Shown: one piece after another, positions 10,446 to 19,480 of the stretch
Layout of the letters: every line of letters begins with the position of its first letter
How positions within the stretch are numbered: position 1 is the stretch's first letter
Source of the DNA: Stenotrophomonas raiganjensis (SeqCode)
GTDB taxonomy: Bacteria > Pseudomonadota > Gammaproteobacteria > Xanthomonadales > Xanthomonadaceae
Assembly: GCF_030658505.1 (NCBI RefSeq)
Contig: NZ_JAUTXR010000096.1
Coordinates: forward strand, 1-51,544
DNA: 51,544 bases
Reading direction: 5' to 3'
Made by a program: the position numbers and the translations under genes
Notes under the pieces: model-generated
Database searches by the model: none
Told to the model about the DNA's origin: nothing
Seen by the model: the letters and a program-made list of their open reading frames with translations, nothing else

Positions 10446-11023
10446 TGGCCGGTTTCCGTACCCTGACCTCGGCCAGCGTGGTGCTGCGCCAGACCAACAT
10501 CGACACCGACCAGATCATCCCGGCACGGTTCCTGTCCACCACCGAGCGTGCCGGCCTGGGCCGCAACGCGTTCAACGACTGGCGCTGGCAGGCCGATGGT
10601 TCACCGGTGGCCGACTTCGCCTTCAACCAGCCGCACAACGCTGGCCGCAGCATTCTGCTGGCCGGCCGCAACTTCGGCTGCGGCTCCTCGCGTGAGCATG
10701 CGCCGTGGGCGCTGACCGACCTCGGCCTGCGCGCCATCGTCAGCAGCGAGATCGCCGACATCTTCCGCGGCAATTCGCTGAAGAACGGCCTGCTGCCGAT
10801 CGTGCTGGACGAGGCCGACGTGCAGGCGCTGATGCAGCGCCCGGACGATGCGCTGACCATCGACGTGGCCGCGCGCGAACTGCGCACGCCGGACGGCCGC
10901 GTCTATTCCTTCCCGCTGGATGGCTTCTCGCAGACCTGCCTGCTGGAAGGTGTCGACCAGTTGGGGTATCTGTTGGGCCGTGTCCCTGAAATCGAACGTT
11001 ACGAGAGTGAGCATGCACGCTGA
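10445..11023 (+). CDS. leuD: 3-Isopropylmalate dehydratase small subunit
   Basis: This 192-residue swivel-domain subunit partners LeuC in the isomerisation of isopropylmalate. Signatures include [13 protein letters not shown] near the N terminus and [17 protein letters not shown], followed by [21 protein letters not shown] 10445 was chosen from the TGATG overlap with the leuC stop. The 3' end overlaps leuB by 11 bases. The length is normal for the bacterial LeuD family. Confidence 0.97.
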
Positions 11024-12074
11024 AATTGTTGTCCTGCCCGGTGATGGCATCGGCCCGGAAGTGGCCGCCGCGGCAGTGGCCGTCCTGAAGGCCGTCGCCG
11101 ACCGCTTCAACCACACCTTCACTTTCAGCGAGCACGATATCGGTGGCATCGCCATCGACCGCCACGGCGAACCGCTGCCTGCGTCGACGCTGGCTGCCTG
11201 CCAGGCCGCCAATGCGGTGCTGCTTGGCGCGGTCGGTGGCCCGAAGTGGTCCGACCCGAATGCCAAGGTGCGCCCGGAACAGGGCCTGCTGGCGATCCGC
11301 AAGGCGCTGGGCCTGTATGCCAACCTGCGCCCGGTGCGCACCCATGAAGCCGCGCTGCACGCCTCGCCGATCAAGGCCGAGCTGCTGCAGGGCGTGGACT
11401 TCGTGGTGGTGCGTGAACTCACCGGCGGCATCTACTTCGGCGACAAAACCCGCGACGCCGACAGCGCCAGCGACCTGTGCCGCTACACCGTGGCCGAGAT
11501 CGAGCGCGTGCTGCGCAGTGCCTTCCGCCTGGCGCAGCAGCGTCGCGGCAAGGTCACCTCGGTGGACAAGGCCAACGTGCTGGAGACCTCGCGCCTGTGG
11601 CGTGACGTGGCCGCGCGCATCGGCCGCGAGGAGTTCCCGGACGTTGTGCTGGAGCACCAGCTTGTCGATTCGATGGCCATGCACCTGCTGGCCAAGCCCC
11701 GCGAGTACGACGTGATCGTGACCGAGAACATGTTCGGCGACATCCTCACCGACGAAGCCTCGATGCTGGCCGGATCACTGGGCCTGCTGCCGTCGGCGTC
11801 ACTGGGCGAACCCGGTGCGGTCGGCATCTACGAGCCCATCCACGGTTCGGCCCCGGACATCGCCGGCAAGGGCATCGCCAACCCCTACGCGACGATCTTC
11901 AGCGCCGCGATGCTGCTGCGCCATTCACTGGGGTTGGAAGCCGAGGCCGCGGCGGTGGAGGCGGCCGTGCATGCGGTGCTGGACGACGGCGTATTCACTG
12001 CCGACCTCGCGGCCAAGGGCCACGCAGTGAGCACCGCCGCCGCCACCGATGCGGTGTTGGCCAAGCTCAGCTGA
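11013..12074 (+). CDS. leuB: 3-Isopropylmalate dehydrogenase
   Basis: This 353-residue NAD-dependent dehydrogenase oxidises and decarboxylates 3-isopropylmalate to the precursor of leucine. It begins with [16 protein letters not shown]. It has the substrate and metal site sequence [20 protein letters not shown] and the cofactor-binding segment [18 protein letters not shown]. The length matches LeuB and sets it apart from the longer isocitrate dehydrogenases. It is the last gene of the operon, followed by SMAG-type hairpins rather than a conventional terminator. Confidence 0.97.
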   Translation: MHAEIVVLPGDGIGPEVAAAAVAVLKAVADRFNHTFTFSEHDIGGIAIDRHGEPLPASTLAACQAANAVLLGAVGGPKWSDPNAKVRPEQGLLAIRKALGLYANLRPVRTHEAALHASPIKAELLQGVDFVVVRELTGGIYFGDKTRDADSASDLCRYTVAEIERVLRSAFRLAQQRRGKVTSVDKANVLETSRLWRDVAARIGREEFPDVVLEHQLVDSMAMHLLAKPREYDVIVTENMFGDILTDEASMLAGSLGLLPSASLGEPGAVGIYEPIHGSAPDIAGKGIANPYATIFSAAMLLRHSLGLEAEAAAVEAAVHAVLDDGVFTADLAAKGHAVSTAAATDAVLAKLS

Positions 12075-12083
12075 TCCGTCAGC

Positions 12084-12172
12084 GCCACGCCATGCGTGGC
12101 GGCCTTTCCTTCGGACATTGCGCGCAGCCACCCATGGGGTGGCTGTACTGTAGACCCACGCCATGCGTGGCT
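12084..12172. repeat. SMAG-type hairpin repeats after leuB
   Basis: There are three short palindromes between convergent leuB and the SDR gene. GCCACGC-CAT-GCGTGGC (12084-12100) is followed by GGCCTTTCCTT and may act as the leuB terminator. CAGCCACCC/GGGTGGCTG-type arms lie at 12125-12145. A canonical GTAG unit with CCACGC/GCGTGG arms lies at 12150-12172. These match the known S. maltophilia GTAG (SMAG) repeats: a GTAG head and a short imperfect stem. Confidence 0.75.
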
Positions 12173-12175
12173 GCC

Positions 12176-12949
12176 TTACTTGGTGGTGTACCCACCATTG
12201 ACCAGGATGGTCTGCCCAGTCATCCACCAACCGTCGGTGACCAGGAAGCGGATCCACGGCACGATGTCGGCGATGTCGGTCAGGCCGGTGCGGGTGAACG
12301 CCGACAGCGCCGCCGCGGTCTTGTGATACGCCTGCGCATCAGCACTCTCGGCCGGGTAGAAGAACGGCGTGTCCATCGGACCGGGTCCGATCGCGGTCAC
12401 CGAGATGCCGCGCTCGCCGAACTCCTTCGACGCCGCACGGGTGAAGTGCTCGACCGGCGCCTTGGTGCCGGCATAGCTGGAATAGAACGGCGTGAACGCG
12501 CCCAGCAACGAGGTGACCAGGGTGCAGATGCGGCCGCCATCGCTGACATGGCGGCCAGCCTCCTTGAGGAAGAAGAAGGCAGCCTTGGCGTTGACCGCGC
12601 TCATCTCGTCGTACTCCGCTTCGCTGATGTCCAGCAGCGGCTTCTTCAACACCTTGCCGACCGTGTTGATGGCGATGTCGGGACGGCCGACCGCTGCCAC
12701 GGCGTCAGCGAACAAGCGTTCCATCGCCGCGGCCGACGTCAGGTCGCCCTGCAGGGCAACGGCTTTGCTGCCGGCAGCCTGCACCGCAGCGACGGTGGCT
12801 TCGGCATCGGCCTGGGTGGCGGTACTGTTGTAGTGGATGACGATGGCCCTGGCGCCATGTGCGGCGAAATCGCGGGCCAGCAGCCCACCCAGATTCTTGG
12901 CGCCACCGGCGATCAGCACGGTCTTGCCCTTGAGGGAATGGTCGGTCAT
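12176..12949 (-). CDS. SDR-family oxidoreductase
   Basis: This 257-residue short-chain dehydrogenase/reductase starts with the nucleotide-binding segment VLIAGGAKNLGGLLARDFAA and has the active-site Tyr-x3-Lys in SSYAGTKAPVEHF, with the preceding catalytic Ser in LVTSLLG. The C-terminal GQTILVNGGYTTK is also typical. The glycine motif is GGxxNxGG rather than the common TGxxxGIG. The substrate is unknown. I chose ATG 12949 because the longer reading to 13036 would run into the promoter region. It is divergent from a LysR regulator, 117 bases away, which probably controls it. Confidence 0.88.
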   Translation of the reverse strand: MTDHSLKGKTVLIAGGAKNLGGLLARDFAAHGARAIVIHYNSTATQADAEATVAAVQAAGSKAVALQGDLTSAAAMERLFADAVAAVGRPDIAINTVGKVLKKPLLDISEAEYDEMSAVNAKAAFFFLKEAGRHVSDGGRICTLVTSLLGAFTPFYSSYAGTKAPVEHFTRAASKEFGERGISVTAIGPGPMDTPFFYPAESADAQAYHKTAAALSAFTRTGLTDIADIVPWIRFLVTDGWWMTGQTILVNGGYTTK

Positions 12950-13066
12950 GGCTTCGGTCTCGGGAGGGGGCTGCCCGGGGTGGCAGCCCTGCCCTGACGA
13001 CGATATCGTGCAGAAAACGCGGATAAAGCCCGCCACATTGACTTAACTTTCCAGAGCCAGCGAACA

Positions 13067-13972
13067 ATGGACCGGATCGATCGCTTCCGCATCTTCACCC
13101 GGGTGGTCGAGTGCGCCAGCTTCACCCGCGCCGCCGACCAGCTCGGCCTGCCCCGCTCCACCGTCTCTGCCGCCATCGCCGAACTGGAGCAGCGTCTCGG
13201 CACCCGCCTGCTTCAGCGCTCGACCCGTCGCGTCTCCACCACCCACGATGGCGACGTGTTCCATGCGCGCTGCCTGCGCCTGATCGCCGAAGTCGAAGAC
13301 GCCGAAACCCTTTTCCGGCAGGACGACGCGCAGCCGATGGGCCTGCTGAAGATCGACGTGCCCAGCCGCATCGGCCGCCGCATCATCGCCCCGGCCCTGC
13401 CCCACTTCTTCGCCCACTACCCGCAGGTGGAAGTGGATCTGGGCATGACCGACCGCGCGGTGAACCTGATCGAAGACGGTTGCGATGCGGTGTTGCGTGT
13501 CGGCCAGCTGGGCGATTCGAGCCTGGTGGCGCGCACACTTGGCCAGCTCGACTTCGTCAACGTCGCCGCGCCGGCGTACCTGCGTGAACACGGCGTGCCG
13601 CAGCAGCCTGCCGACCTGCAGCAGCATCGTGCGGTGAACTATGCATCGCCGACCACGGCACGGGTGGAACCGTGGGAGTGGCAGGATGGCGGCCAGCTGC
13701 GCACGCTGCCGATGCCCGGCTGGGTGCGGGTGAACAGTGCAGAGGCATCGATCGCATGCTGCGTGGCCGGGCTGGGGCTGCTGCAGATTCCGCGCTACGA
13801 CGTGCAGGCCGAACTGCAGTCTGGTGCACTGGTGGAGGTGATGCCACAGTACGTGGCGCAGCCGTTACCGGTGACCCTGCTGCAGCCGCATCGGCAACAC
13901 CGCGCACTGCGCGTGCAGGCGTTCATCGAATGGCTGCTGCCGGTGCTGCGGGCGGGGCTGCAATTACAGTAG
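13067..13972 (+). CDS. LysR-family transcriptional regulator
   Basis: This 301-residue regulator has an N-terminal winged helix-turn-helix (about residues 1-60, FTRVVECASFTRAADQLGLP then STVSAAIAELEQRLGTRLL) and a LysR substrate-binding domain (about 90-295). It is closest in style to the large one-gene-per-target LysR group that controls a neighbouring SDR. The divergent SDR gene at 12176 is the likely target. Its TAG stop (13970-13972) is the last three bases of a GTAG belonging to a SMAG repeat. Confidence 0.9.
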   Translation: MDRIDRFRIFTRVVECASFTRAADQLGLPRSTVSAAIAELEQRLGTRLLQRSTRRVSTTHDGDVFHARCLRLIAEVEDAETLFRQDDAQPMGLLKIDVPSRIGRRIIAPALPHFFAHYPQVEVDLGMTDRAVNLIEDGCDAVLRVGQLGDSSLVARTLGQLDFVNVAAPAYLREHGVPQQPADLQQHRAVNYASPTTARVEPWEWQDGGQLRTLPMPGWVRVNSAEASIACCVAGLGLLQIPRYDVQAELQSGALVEVMPQYVAQPLPVTLLQPHRQHRALRVQAFIEWLLPVLRAGLQLQ

Positions 13973-14210
13973 ATCCACGCCATGCGTGGAGGGATGCATC
14001 CGTGCCAACCAAGGTTGGCACCTACCACATCGGCAGATCCACGCCATGCGTGGATGCTTCTGTAGAGTCGAGCCATGCTCGACTCCTCCCATCATCGCGC
14101 GAAGAACAGCCGAGCATGGCTCGGCTCTACAGAAAGCAGATCCCGCGAGCAGATCAATCCGCGCCATGCGTGGATGCAAAGCGCAGTGCCAACCAAGGTT
14201 GGCACCTGCC
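13969..14210. repeat. Cluster of seven SMAG-type hairpins
   Basis: Seven palindromic units fill the 240 bases between convergent lysR and smeP. They lie at about 13969-13990 (GTAG, CCACGC arms), 14002-14025 (inverted, GCCAACC arms, CTAC), 14033-14054 (GCAG variant), 14062-14084 (GTAG, GTCGAGC arms), 14109-14130 (inverted, GCCGAGC arms, CTAC), 14150-14176 (degenerate) and 14186-14209 (GCCAACC arms). Units come in both orientations, and units 4 and 5 form a head-to-head pair. They match the S. maltophilia SMAG family. No repeat-associated transposase gene is in the window. Confidence 0.85.
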
Positions 14211-14225
14211 AGAGGCGGTGGCCGT

Positions 14226-14249
14226 AAAACCCGGGGCGTTATGCCCCGG
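14226..14249 (-). terminator. smeOP terminator with the smeP stop codon in its loop
   Basis: On the minus strand CCGGGGC (14249-14243) and GCCCCGG (14237-14231) form a 7-bp stem, followed by GTTTT. The 5-base loop ATAAC contains the TAA stop of smeP (14239-14241). Confidence 0.7.
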
Positions 14250-17200
14250 ATTCGTCCGGCTTGACCCGGAACCACGCTGCGTACAGCGCCGGCAGGAACA
14301 CCAGGGTCAGCACCGTGCCGACGATCAGGCCCCCCATGATCGAGATTGCCATCGAGCCGTAGAACGCGCTGCGCGACAGCGGAATCATCGCCAGCACCGC
14401 GGCAAGCGCGGTCAGCACGATCGGGCGGAAGCGGCGCACGGTGGCGTCGATGATCGAATGCCAGCGATCATGCCCGGCATCGATGTCCTGCTGGATCTGG
14501 TCGATCAGGATCACCGAGTTGCGCATGATCATGCCGGCCAGTGCGATCGTGCCCAGCAGCGCGACGAAGCCGAACGGCGCGCGGAACAGCAGCAGGAACA
14601 GGGTCGCGCCGATGATGCCCAGCGGCGCAGTCACCAGCACCATCGCCGCACGCGAGAAACTGCGCAGCTGCAGCATCAGCAGCGTCGCCACCACCACCAG
14701 GAACAGCGGCATGCCGGCCTTGATCGAGTTCTGGCCGCGTGCCGAATCCTCCACCGTACCGCCGGTTTCCAGCAGGTAGCCGTTCGGCAGCTCGGCATGG
14801 ATGCCGTCCAGCGTCGGCAGGATCTGGTGCACCACGTCCAGCGCCTGCATGCCGTCGCTGATGTCGGCGCGCACGGTCACCGTCGGCAGGCGGTTGCGAT
14901 GCCAGATGATGCCGTCCTCGAAGCCGTACTCCATCGTCGCCACCTGCGATAGCGTGATGCTGCCGCCGTTGGCGGTGGGCATCGACAGGCTCGACAGCAG
15001 TTCCAGCTGGTTGCGCTCATCGGCCGGGCCGCGCAGCAGCATCTCGATCTGGCGGTTGCCTTCGCGGTACACGCTCACCGATTGCCCGGCCAGCGAACTG
15101 GACAGGAACTGGCTGACCTGGGCACTGCTCACGCCCAGCGCGCGGGCGCGCTCCTGGTCGATCACCAGCCGCACCACCTTGCTCGGCTCGCTCCAATCCA
15201 GGTTGACGTTCATCACGTGTGGGTTCTCCCGCACCTTGGCCTCGACCTGGCGCGCGATCGCCTGCACCTTCTCGATGTGCTCGCCGGATATGCGCATCTG
15301 CACCGGATAGCCGACCGGCGGGCCGTTCTCCAGGCGGGTCACGCGCATCTGCACGTCCGGGAACTTCGGGATCACCTCGTGCAGCAGCCAGTCGCGGGTG
15401 CTCTCGCGCGACTTGATGTCCTTGGCCAGCACCACGAACTGGGCGAAGTTGGTGGCCGGCAGCTGCTGGTCCAGCGGCAGGTAGAAGCGCGGCGAACCGG
15501 TGCCCACGTAGGACACGTAGTTGGCGATGCCCTCGCGGCTGGACAGCAGCTTCTCCAGCTTCTCGGCCTGGGCCTGGGTCGAGCGCAGCGACGCGCCCTC
15601 GGCCAGCTCGATGTCCACCATCAGTTCCGGCCGGGTCGAATCCGGGAAGAACTGCTGCGGCACGTAGCGGAACATCATCAGCGAGAACACGAACAGGGCG
15701 ATGGTCGCAGCGATCACCCACCAGCGGTGGCGCAGGCAGCCATCGAGGAAGCGGCGGAAGCTGCGATAGAACGGGCGCTGGTACGGATCATGGTCGTGCC
15801 CGTGCTGCGGCGGCGCGATCAGGTTGGCCAGCGCCGGGTAGCGGTCGGCCCACTGCTGGCGCTTGGCATGCCAGCGCGCGGACAGGCTGCCCGGCTTCGG
15901 CGGCTGCGGATTGAACAGGTCCGGCAGCATCTTGTCGCCCAGGTACGGGATGAACAGCACCGCCGCGATCCATGACACCACCAGCGCGATGGTCACCACC
16001 TGGAACAGCGAGCGGGTGTACTCACCGGTGCTTGAGGCCGCCGTGGCGATCGGCAGGAAGCCGGCCGCGGTGATCAGGGTACCGGTCAGCATCGGGAATG
16101 CGGTCGACTCCCAGGCGAAGCTGGCCGCGCGCAGGCGGTCGTAGCCCTGCTCCATCTTGGTGGCCATCATCTCCACCGCGATGATCGCATCGTCCACCAG
16201 CAGGCCCAGCGCCAGCACCAGTGCGCCCAGCGAGATCTTGTGCAGGCCGATGTCGAAGTAATGCATGACGAAGAAGGTCATCGCCAGCACCAGCGGGATG
16301 GTCACGCCCACCACCAGGCCGGTACGCAGGCCCAGCGAGAAGAAGCTGACCAGCAGCACGATCACCACCGCCTCGGTCAGCACCTGCACGAACTCGCCGA
16401 CCGACTCCTCCACCGACTGCGGCTGGTCGGACACCTTGCGCAGCTGCATCCCCGCCGGCAGGGTCTTCTGCAGGCGTTCGAACTCGGCGTCCAGGTTGGC
16501 GCCGAGCTTGAGAATGTCACCGCCGTCCTTCATGGCAACCGCCAGGCCGATCGCCTCTTCGCCCATGAAGCGCATCTTCGGCGATGCCGGATCGGCGAAG
16601 CCACGCTTGACCTCGGCGATGTCGCCCAGGTGCACGGTGCGATCACCGGCGCGGATCGGGAACTGGCGGATCGCTTCGATGTCGTTGAACTGGCCGGTCA
16701 CGCGCAGCTGCACGCGATCGGTGGCGGTCTCGAAGAAGCTGGTGCCGGTCACCGCATTCTGGTCGGCCAGTGCCTGCTGCACCTGCTGCATCGACACGCC
16801 CAGCGTGGCCAGGCGGGTGTTGGACAGTTCGATCCACACTTTCTCGTCCTGCAGGCCGACCAGGTCGATCTTGCCGACGTCGGGCACGCGCTGCAGTTCC
16901 AGCTGGATGCGGTCGGCGTAGTCGCGCATCACCGCGTAGTCGAAGCCCTTGCCGGTCAACGCATAGATGTTGCCGTAGGTGTCGCCGAACTCATCGTTGA
17001 AGAACGGACCGACGATCTCGCGCGGCAGCGTGGCGCGGATGTCGCCCACGCGCTTGCGGACCTGGTACCACAGGTCCGGAATCTGCTTGGAACGCAGGCT
17101 GTCCCGGGCCATGAAGATGACCTGCGATTCACCCGGGCGCGAGTACGAGCGGATGAACTCGTACTCGCCGGTGTTCATCAGCGCCTTCTCGATCGGCTCG

Positions 17201-17400
17201 GTCACCTGCCGCGAGACCTGCTCGGCGGTGGCGCCCGGCCACAGCGTGCGCACCACCATCGCCTTGAAGGTGAACGGCGGGTCTTCGGACTGGCCCAGAT
17301 GCTTGTACGACCATGCGCCGATCAGCGCGAAGGCGAGCATCGCAAACAGCACCAGTGGGCGATTGGCCAGCGCCCACTCGGAAAGATTGAAGCGGCGCAC
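14239..17400 (-). CDS. smeP: RND efflux pump inner-membrane transporter SmeP
   Basis: This 1053-residue RND-family proton antiporter has the usual layout. A first transmembrane segment (LVLFAMLAFALIGAWSY) is followed by a large periplasmic loop. The next helices include the proton-relay Asp pair in ALGLLVDDAIIAVEMM. A second periplasmic loop and the C-terminal helices come last. The GTG start at 17400 follows AAGGAG, 4 bases after the smeO stop. With SmeO and TolC it would form a tripartite drug exporter. From memory, S. maltophilia SmeOP-TolCSm contributes to resistance to several antibiotics, detergents and dyes. The assignment rests on the gene order (TetR-pcm-tolC divergent from MFP-RND), which matches that locus. 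Confidence 0.88.
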   Translation of the reverse strand: MRRFNLSEWALANRPLVLFAMLAFALIGAWSYKHLGQSEDPPFTFKAMVVRTLWPGATAEQVSRQVTEPIEKALMNTGEYEFIRSYSRPGESQVIFMARDSLRSKQIPDLWYQVRKRVGDIRATLPREIVGPFFNDEFGDTYGNIYALTGKGFDYAVMRDYADRIQLELQRVPDVGKIDLVGLQDEKVWIELSNTRLATLGVSMQQVQQALADQNAVTGTSFFETATDRVQLRVTGQFNDIEAIRQFPIRAGDRTVHLGDIAEVKRGFADPASPKMRFMGEEAIGLAVAMKDGGDILKLGANLDAEFERLQKTLPAGMQLRKVSDQPQSVEESVGEFVQVLTEAVVIVLLVSFFSLGLRTGLVVGVTIPLVLAMTFFVMHYFDIGLHKISLGALVLALGLLVDDAIIAVEMMATKMEQGYDRLRAASFAWESTAFPMLTGTLITAAGFLPIATAASSTGEYTRSLFQVVTIALVVSWIAAVLFIPYLGDKMLPDLFNPQPPKPGSLSARWHAKRQQWADRYPALANLIAPPQHGHDHDPYQRPFYRSFRRFLDGCLRHRWWVIAATIALFVFSLMMFRYVPQQFFPDSTRPELMVDIELAEGASLRSTQAQAEKLEKLLSSREGIANYVSYVGTGSPRFYLPLDQQLPATNFAQFVVLAKDIKSRESTRDWLLHEVIPKFPDVQMRVTRLENGPPVGYPVQMRISGEHIEKVQAIARQVEAKVRENPHVMNVNLDWSEPSKVVRLVIDQERARALGVSSAQVSQFLSSSLAGQSVSVYREGNRQIEMLLRGPADERNQLELLSSLSMPTANGGSITLSQVATMEYGFEDGIIWHRNRLPTVTVRADISDGMQALDVVHQILPTLDGIHAELPNGYLLETGGTVEDSARGQNSIKAGMPLFLVVVATLLMLQLRSFSRAAMVLVTAPLGIIGATLFLLLFRAPFGFVALLGTIALAGMIMRNSVILIDQIQQDIDAGHDRWHSIIDATVRRFRPIVLTALAAVLAMIPLSRSAFYGSMAISIMGGLIVGTVLTLVFLPALYAAWFRVKPDESGA

Positions 17401-17404
17401 CGGC

Positions 17405-18535
17405 TTACTCCTTGGCCTTGGTGGCAGCGGCCGGCGCGGCCGGCTTCAGCACCGGGCGGTTCTGCCGATCGACCGCGATCACCGGCTGGCCGGCGCGCAG
17501 CAGATGGCCACCGGCGGCAACCACCCAGTCACCGGCACCGACGCCGGACAGCACCGGTACCGTCTCGCTGCCGTACGCACCGGTAGTGACCGACGCAGCC
17601 TTCAGCGTGCTGTTGGCCGGATCGACCACCCACACGCTGGCGGCACCGTTGGCACCACGCTGCAGCGCGCCGAGCGGCAGCTGCAGGGTGCCGTGGCGGC
17701 CGGCGCTGCTGTAGACGCGCGCGCTCTGGCCCAGTTCGACATCGGCCAGCGCATCGGCGGCCAGGCTGACGCGGGTTGCATAGGTGCGTGCCTGCGGGTC
17801 GGCGGCGGCGGCGATCTCGCGGATCGTGCCCGGCAGGCGCTGGCCAGGGCGGTTCCACAGCTCCACCTCGACCGGCTGGCCGACCGCGTAGTCGCGGATG
17901 GTGGCTTCGGGCAGGTCGATCAGCACTTCGCGGCCACCGTCGGCGGCCAGGTTGAAGATGGTCTGCCCGGCGGACACCACCTGCCCGGCCTCGGCCTCGC
18001 GGCTGGCGATCACGCCGTCAGCCGGTGCGCGCAACTGTGCGTAGTCGGCCTGGTTGCGCAGCACGTCGAGGTTGGCACGAGCGGCATTGGCCTGGCCCTG
18101 TGCGGCCTTGAAGGCGGCCGATTGCTGGTCCAGCTGCGAGCGGCTGACCAGCTGCTGGTCGGCCAGCAGCTGGTAACGCTTGAGGTCATCGCGCGCGCGC
18201 ACCAGATCGGCTTCGGCCGCCGCCAGCTGCGCCTGCGAGGCACGTGCCTGCAGCGCGAAGTCGGCCACGTCCAGTTCGGCCAGCACGTCGCCCTTCTTCA
18301 CCCGCTGGCCGGCATCGACATGGCGCTTGACCAGGTTGCCGCCGACGCGGAACGACAGCGGGCTTTCCTGGCGGGCACGTACCGTGCCCGGGAACGCTGC
18401 GGGCGCCTGTCCGGCCTGCTCGCCGGGGTGAACCACCAGTACCGGCACGGCCGCCTGCGGCGCCTGTTCCTGTCCCGAACAGGCTGCCAGCGCAGCCACC
18501 CACACCATACCGCCCATCCAGCGCACGATCTTCAT
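17405..18535 (-). CDS. smeO: RND efflux periplasmic adaptor lipoprotein SmeO
   Basis: This 376-residue membrane-fusion protein has a lipoprotein signal with lipobox LAAC (Cys19). The hairpin and lipoyl-like segment includes PLSFRVGGNLVKRHVDAGQR, then a long coiled coil rich in Ala and Gln (about residues 95-170), and the second lipoyl half LRAPADGVIASREAEAGQVV. It links SmeP in the inner membrane to TolC. It is the first gene of the smeOP operon, divergent from the TetR gene. It lies 117 bases from that gene, and the gap holds two putative operators. Confidence 0.88.
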   Translation of the reverse strand: MKIVRWMGGMVWVAALAACSGQEQAPQAAVPVLVVHPGEQAGQAPAAFPGTVRARQESPLSFRVGGNLVKRHVDAGQRVKKGDVLAELDVADFALQARASQAQLAAAEADLVRARDDLKRYQLLADQQLVSRSQLDQQSAAFKAAQGQANAARANLDVLRNQADYAQLRAPADGVIASREAEAGQVVSAGQTIFNLAADGGREVLIDLPEATIRDYAVGQPVEVELWNRPGQRLPGTIREIAAAADPQARTYATRVSLAADALADVELGQSARVYSSAGRHGTLQLPLGALQRGANGAASVWVVDPANSTLKAASVTTGAYGSETVPVLSGVGAGDWVVAAGGHLLRAGQPVIAVDRQNRPVLKPAAPAAATKAKE

Positions 18536-18601
18536 CGGTCAACGTCCTGAAAACGCAGGGTTGCAACAAGGGGGAGCCGCGACTGCCGGCCCAATTTAAT
18601 A

Positions 18602-18646
18602 AACCGGCCGGTATAGTATAAATATCGAACCGCTTGGTCTAGTATT
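18602..18646. promoter_or_regulatory. Putative SmeRo operator: two 19-bp direct repeats in the smeO-smeRo gap
   Basis: AACCGGCCGGTATAGTATA (18602-18620) and AACCGCTTGGTCTAGTATT (18628-18646) share 14 of 19 bases and start 26 bases apart. Each holds a small dyad (ACCG..CGGT and ACCG...GGT) and an AT-rich TAGTAT that could be a -10 element. The second ends 7 bases before the TetR start. Binding by the adjacent TetR protein is inferred from position. Confidence 0.5.
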
Positions 18647-18652
18647 GTCGTG

Positions 18653-19333
18653 ATGAGCTCCCACACTTCCCGCAAGCCGTCGGCCAAGCCCGCTGCCAAG
18701 GCCGCCGGACCCGGGCGCCCCAAGGACCTCGGCAAGCGCGCGGCAATCCTTGAAGCAGCCAAGGCACTGTTCATCGAACAGGGCTATACCGGCGTGAGCA
18801 TGGACGCCATCGCCGCCCAGGCCGGCGTCTCGAAGCTGACCGTGTACAGCCACTTCGGCGACAAGGAGACCTTGTTCTCCGAGGCCGTGCAGTCAAAGTG
18901 CATTGAAATGCTGCCCGATGCCCTGTTCGTGGCCGACGCGGACGGCCCGCTGCGCGACCAGCTGATCGGCATCGGCCTGGCCTTCTTCGAACTGATCACC
19001 TCCGACGCGGCGATCTCGATCCAGCGCATGATGATGGCGCCGGAGACCGACGAACGCCTGCGCGAGCTGTTCTGGAAGGCAGGACCGGAACGCACCTGCG
19101 AGGCCCTGGCTGACTTCCTGCGCGCACGCGCCGAGCGCGGCGAGTTGGAAATCACCGACTATTCGCTGGCTGGCGAGCAGTTCCTGACCTTGGTCAAGGG
19201 CGAAGTGCACATGCATATGATGTGCGGCATGCCACTTTCACCGGTGGAGTGCGACCCTCTTGCCCACGTGACCGCCAGCATCGACTTCTTCCTGCGCGCC
19301 TATGCGCCGCGAGGGGCCGGAACGGCTGAATAA
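18653..19333 (+). CDS. smeRo: TetR-family repressor of the efflux pump (SmeRo)
   Basis: This 226-residue regulator has an N-terminal TetR helix-turn-helix (FIEQGYTGVSMDAIAAQAGV, then SKLTVYSHFGDKETLF, about residues 45-80) preceded by a basic, Ala/Lys/Pro-rich arm. The C-terminal ligand domain resembles those of AcrR-like pump repressors. ATG 18653 is preferred over the GTG immediately before it. It is divergent from smeO and upstream of pcm and tolC, as in the described smeRo locus. It probably represses smeOP and perhaps itself. Confidence 0.82.
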   Translation: MSSHTSRKPSAKPAAKAAGPGRPKDLGKRAAILEAAKALFIEQGYTGVSMDAIAAQAGVSKLTVYSHFGDKETLFSEAVQSKCIEMLPDALFVADADGPLRDQLIGIGLAFFELITSDAAISIQRMMMAPETDERLRELFWKAGPERTCEALADFLRARAERGELEITDYSLAGEQFLTLVKGEVHMHMMCGMPLSPVECDPLAHVTASIDFFLRAYAPRGAGTAE

Positions 19334-19360
19334 CCAAAACTGAACGAACCGGAGGTCGCG

Positions 19361-19480
19361 ATGACTTCCGGCACTGCGACCCCGGCCACCCTGCAGCTGA
19401 TGCTCTGGGCGCGCCGCCGGCCTCCGGCACCGGTAAAATGGCCGGCCCACTGCGCTGGATTTGAACCTCATGACGATTGA
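19361..19480 (+). CDS. Possible small ORF between smeRo and pcm
   Basis: This 39-codon ORF (MTSGTATPATLQLMLWARR...) begins 6 bases after GGAGG and overlaps the pcm start by 11 bases in another frame. No homologue is recognised. The good Shine-Dalgarno is the only support. It may serve translational coupling or be chance. Confidence 0.22.
   Translation: MTSGTATPATLQLMLWARRRPPAPVKWPAHCAGFEPHDD

Noticed and set aside
13969..14210. CRISPR-like array
   Set aside because: Units are hairpins of different types and orientations with irregular spacing and no constant repeat, so they are SMAG repeats. No cas genes are present.
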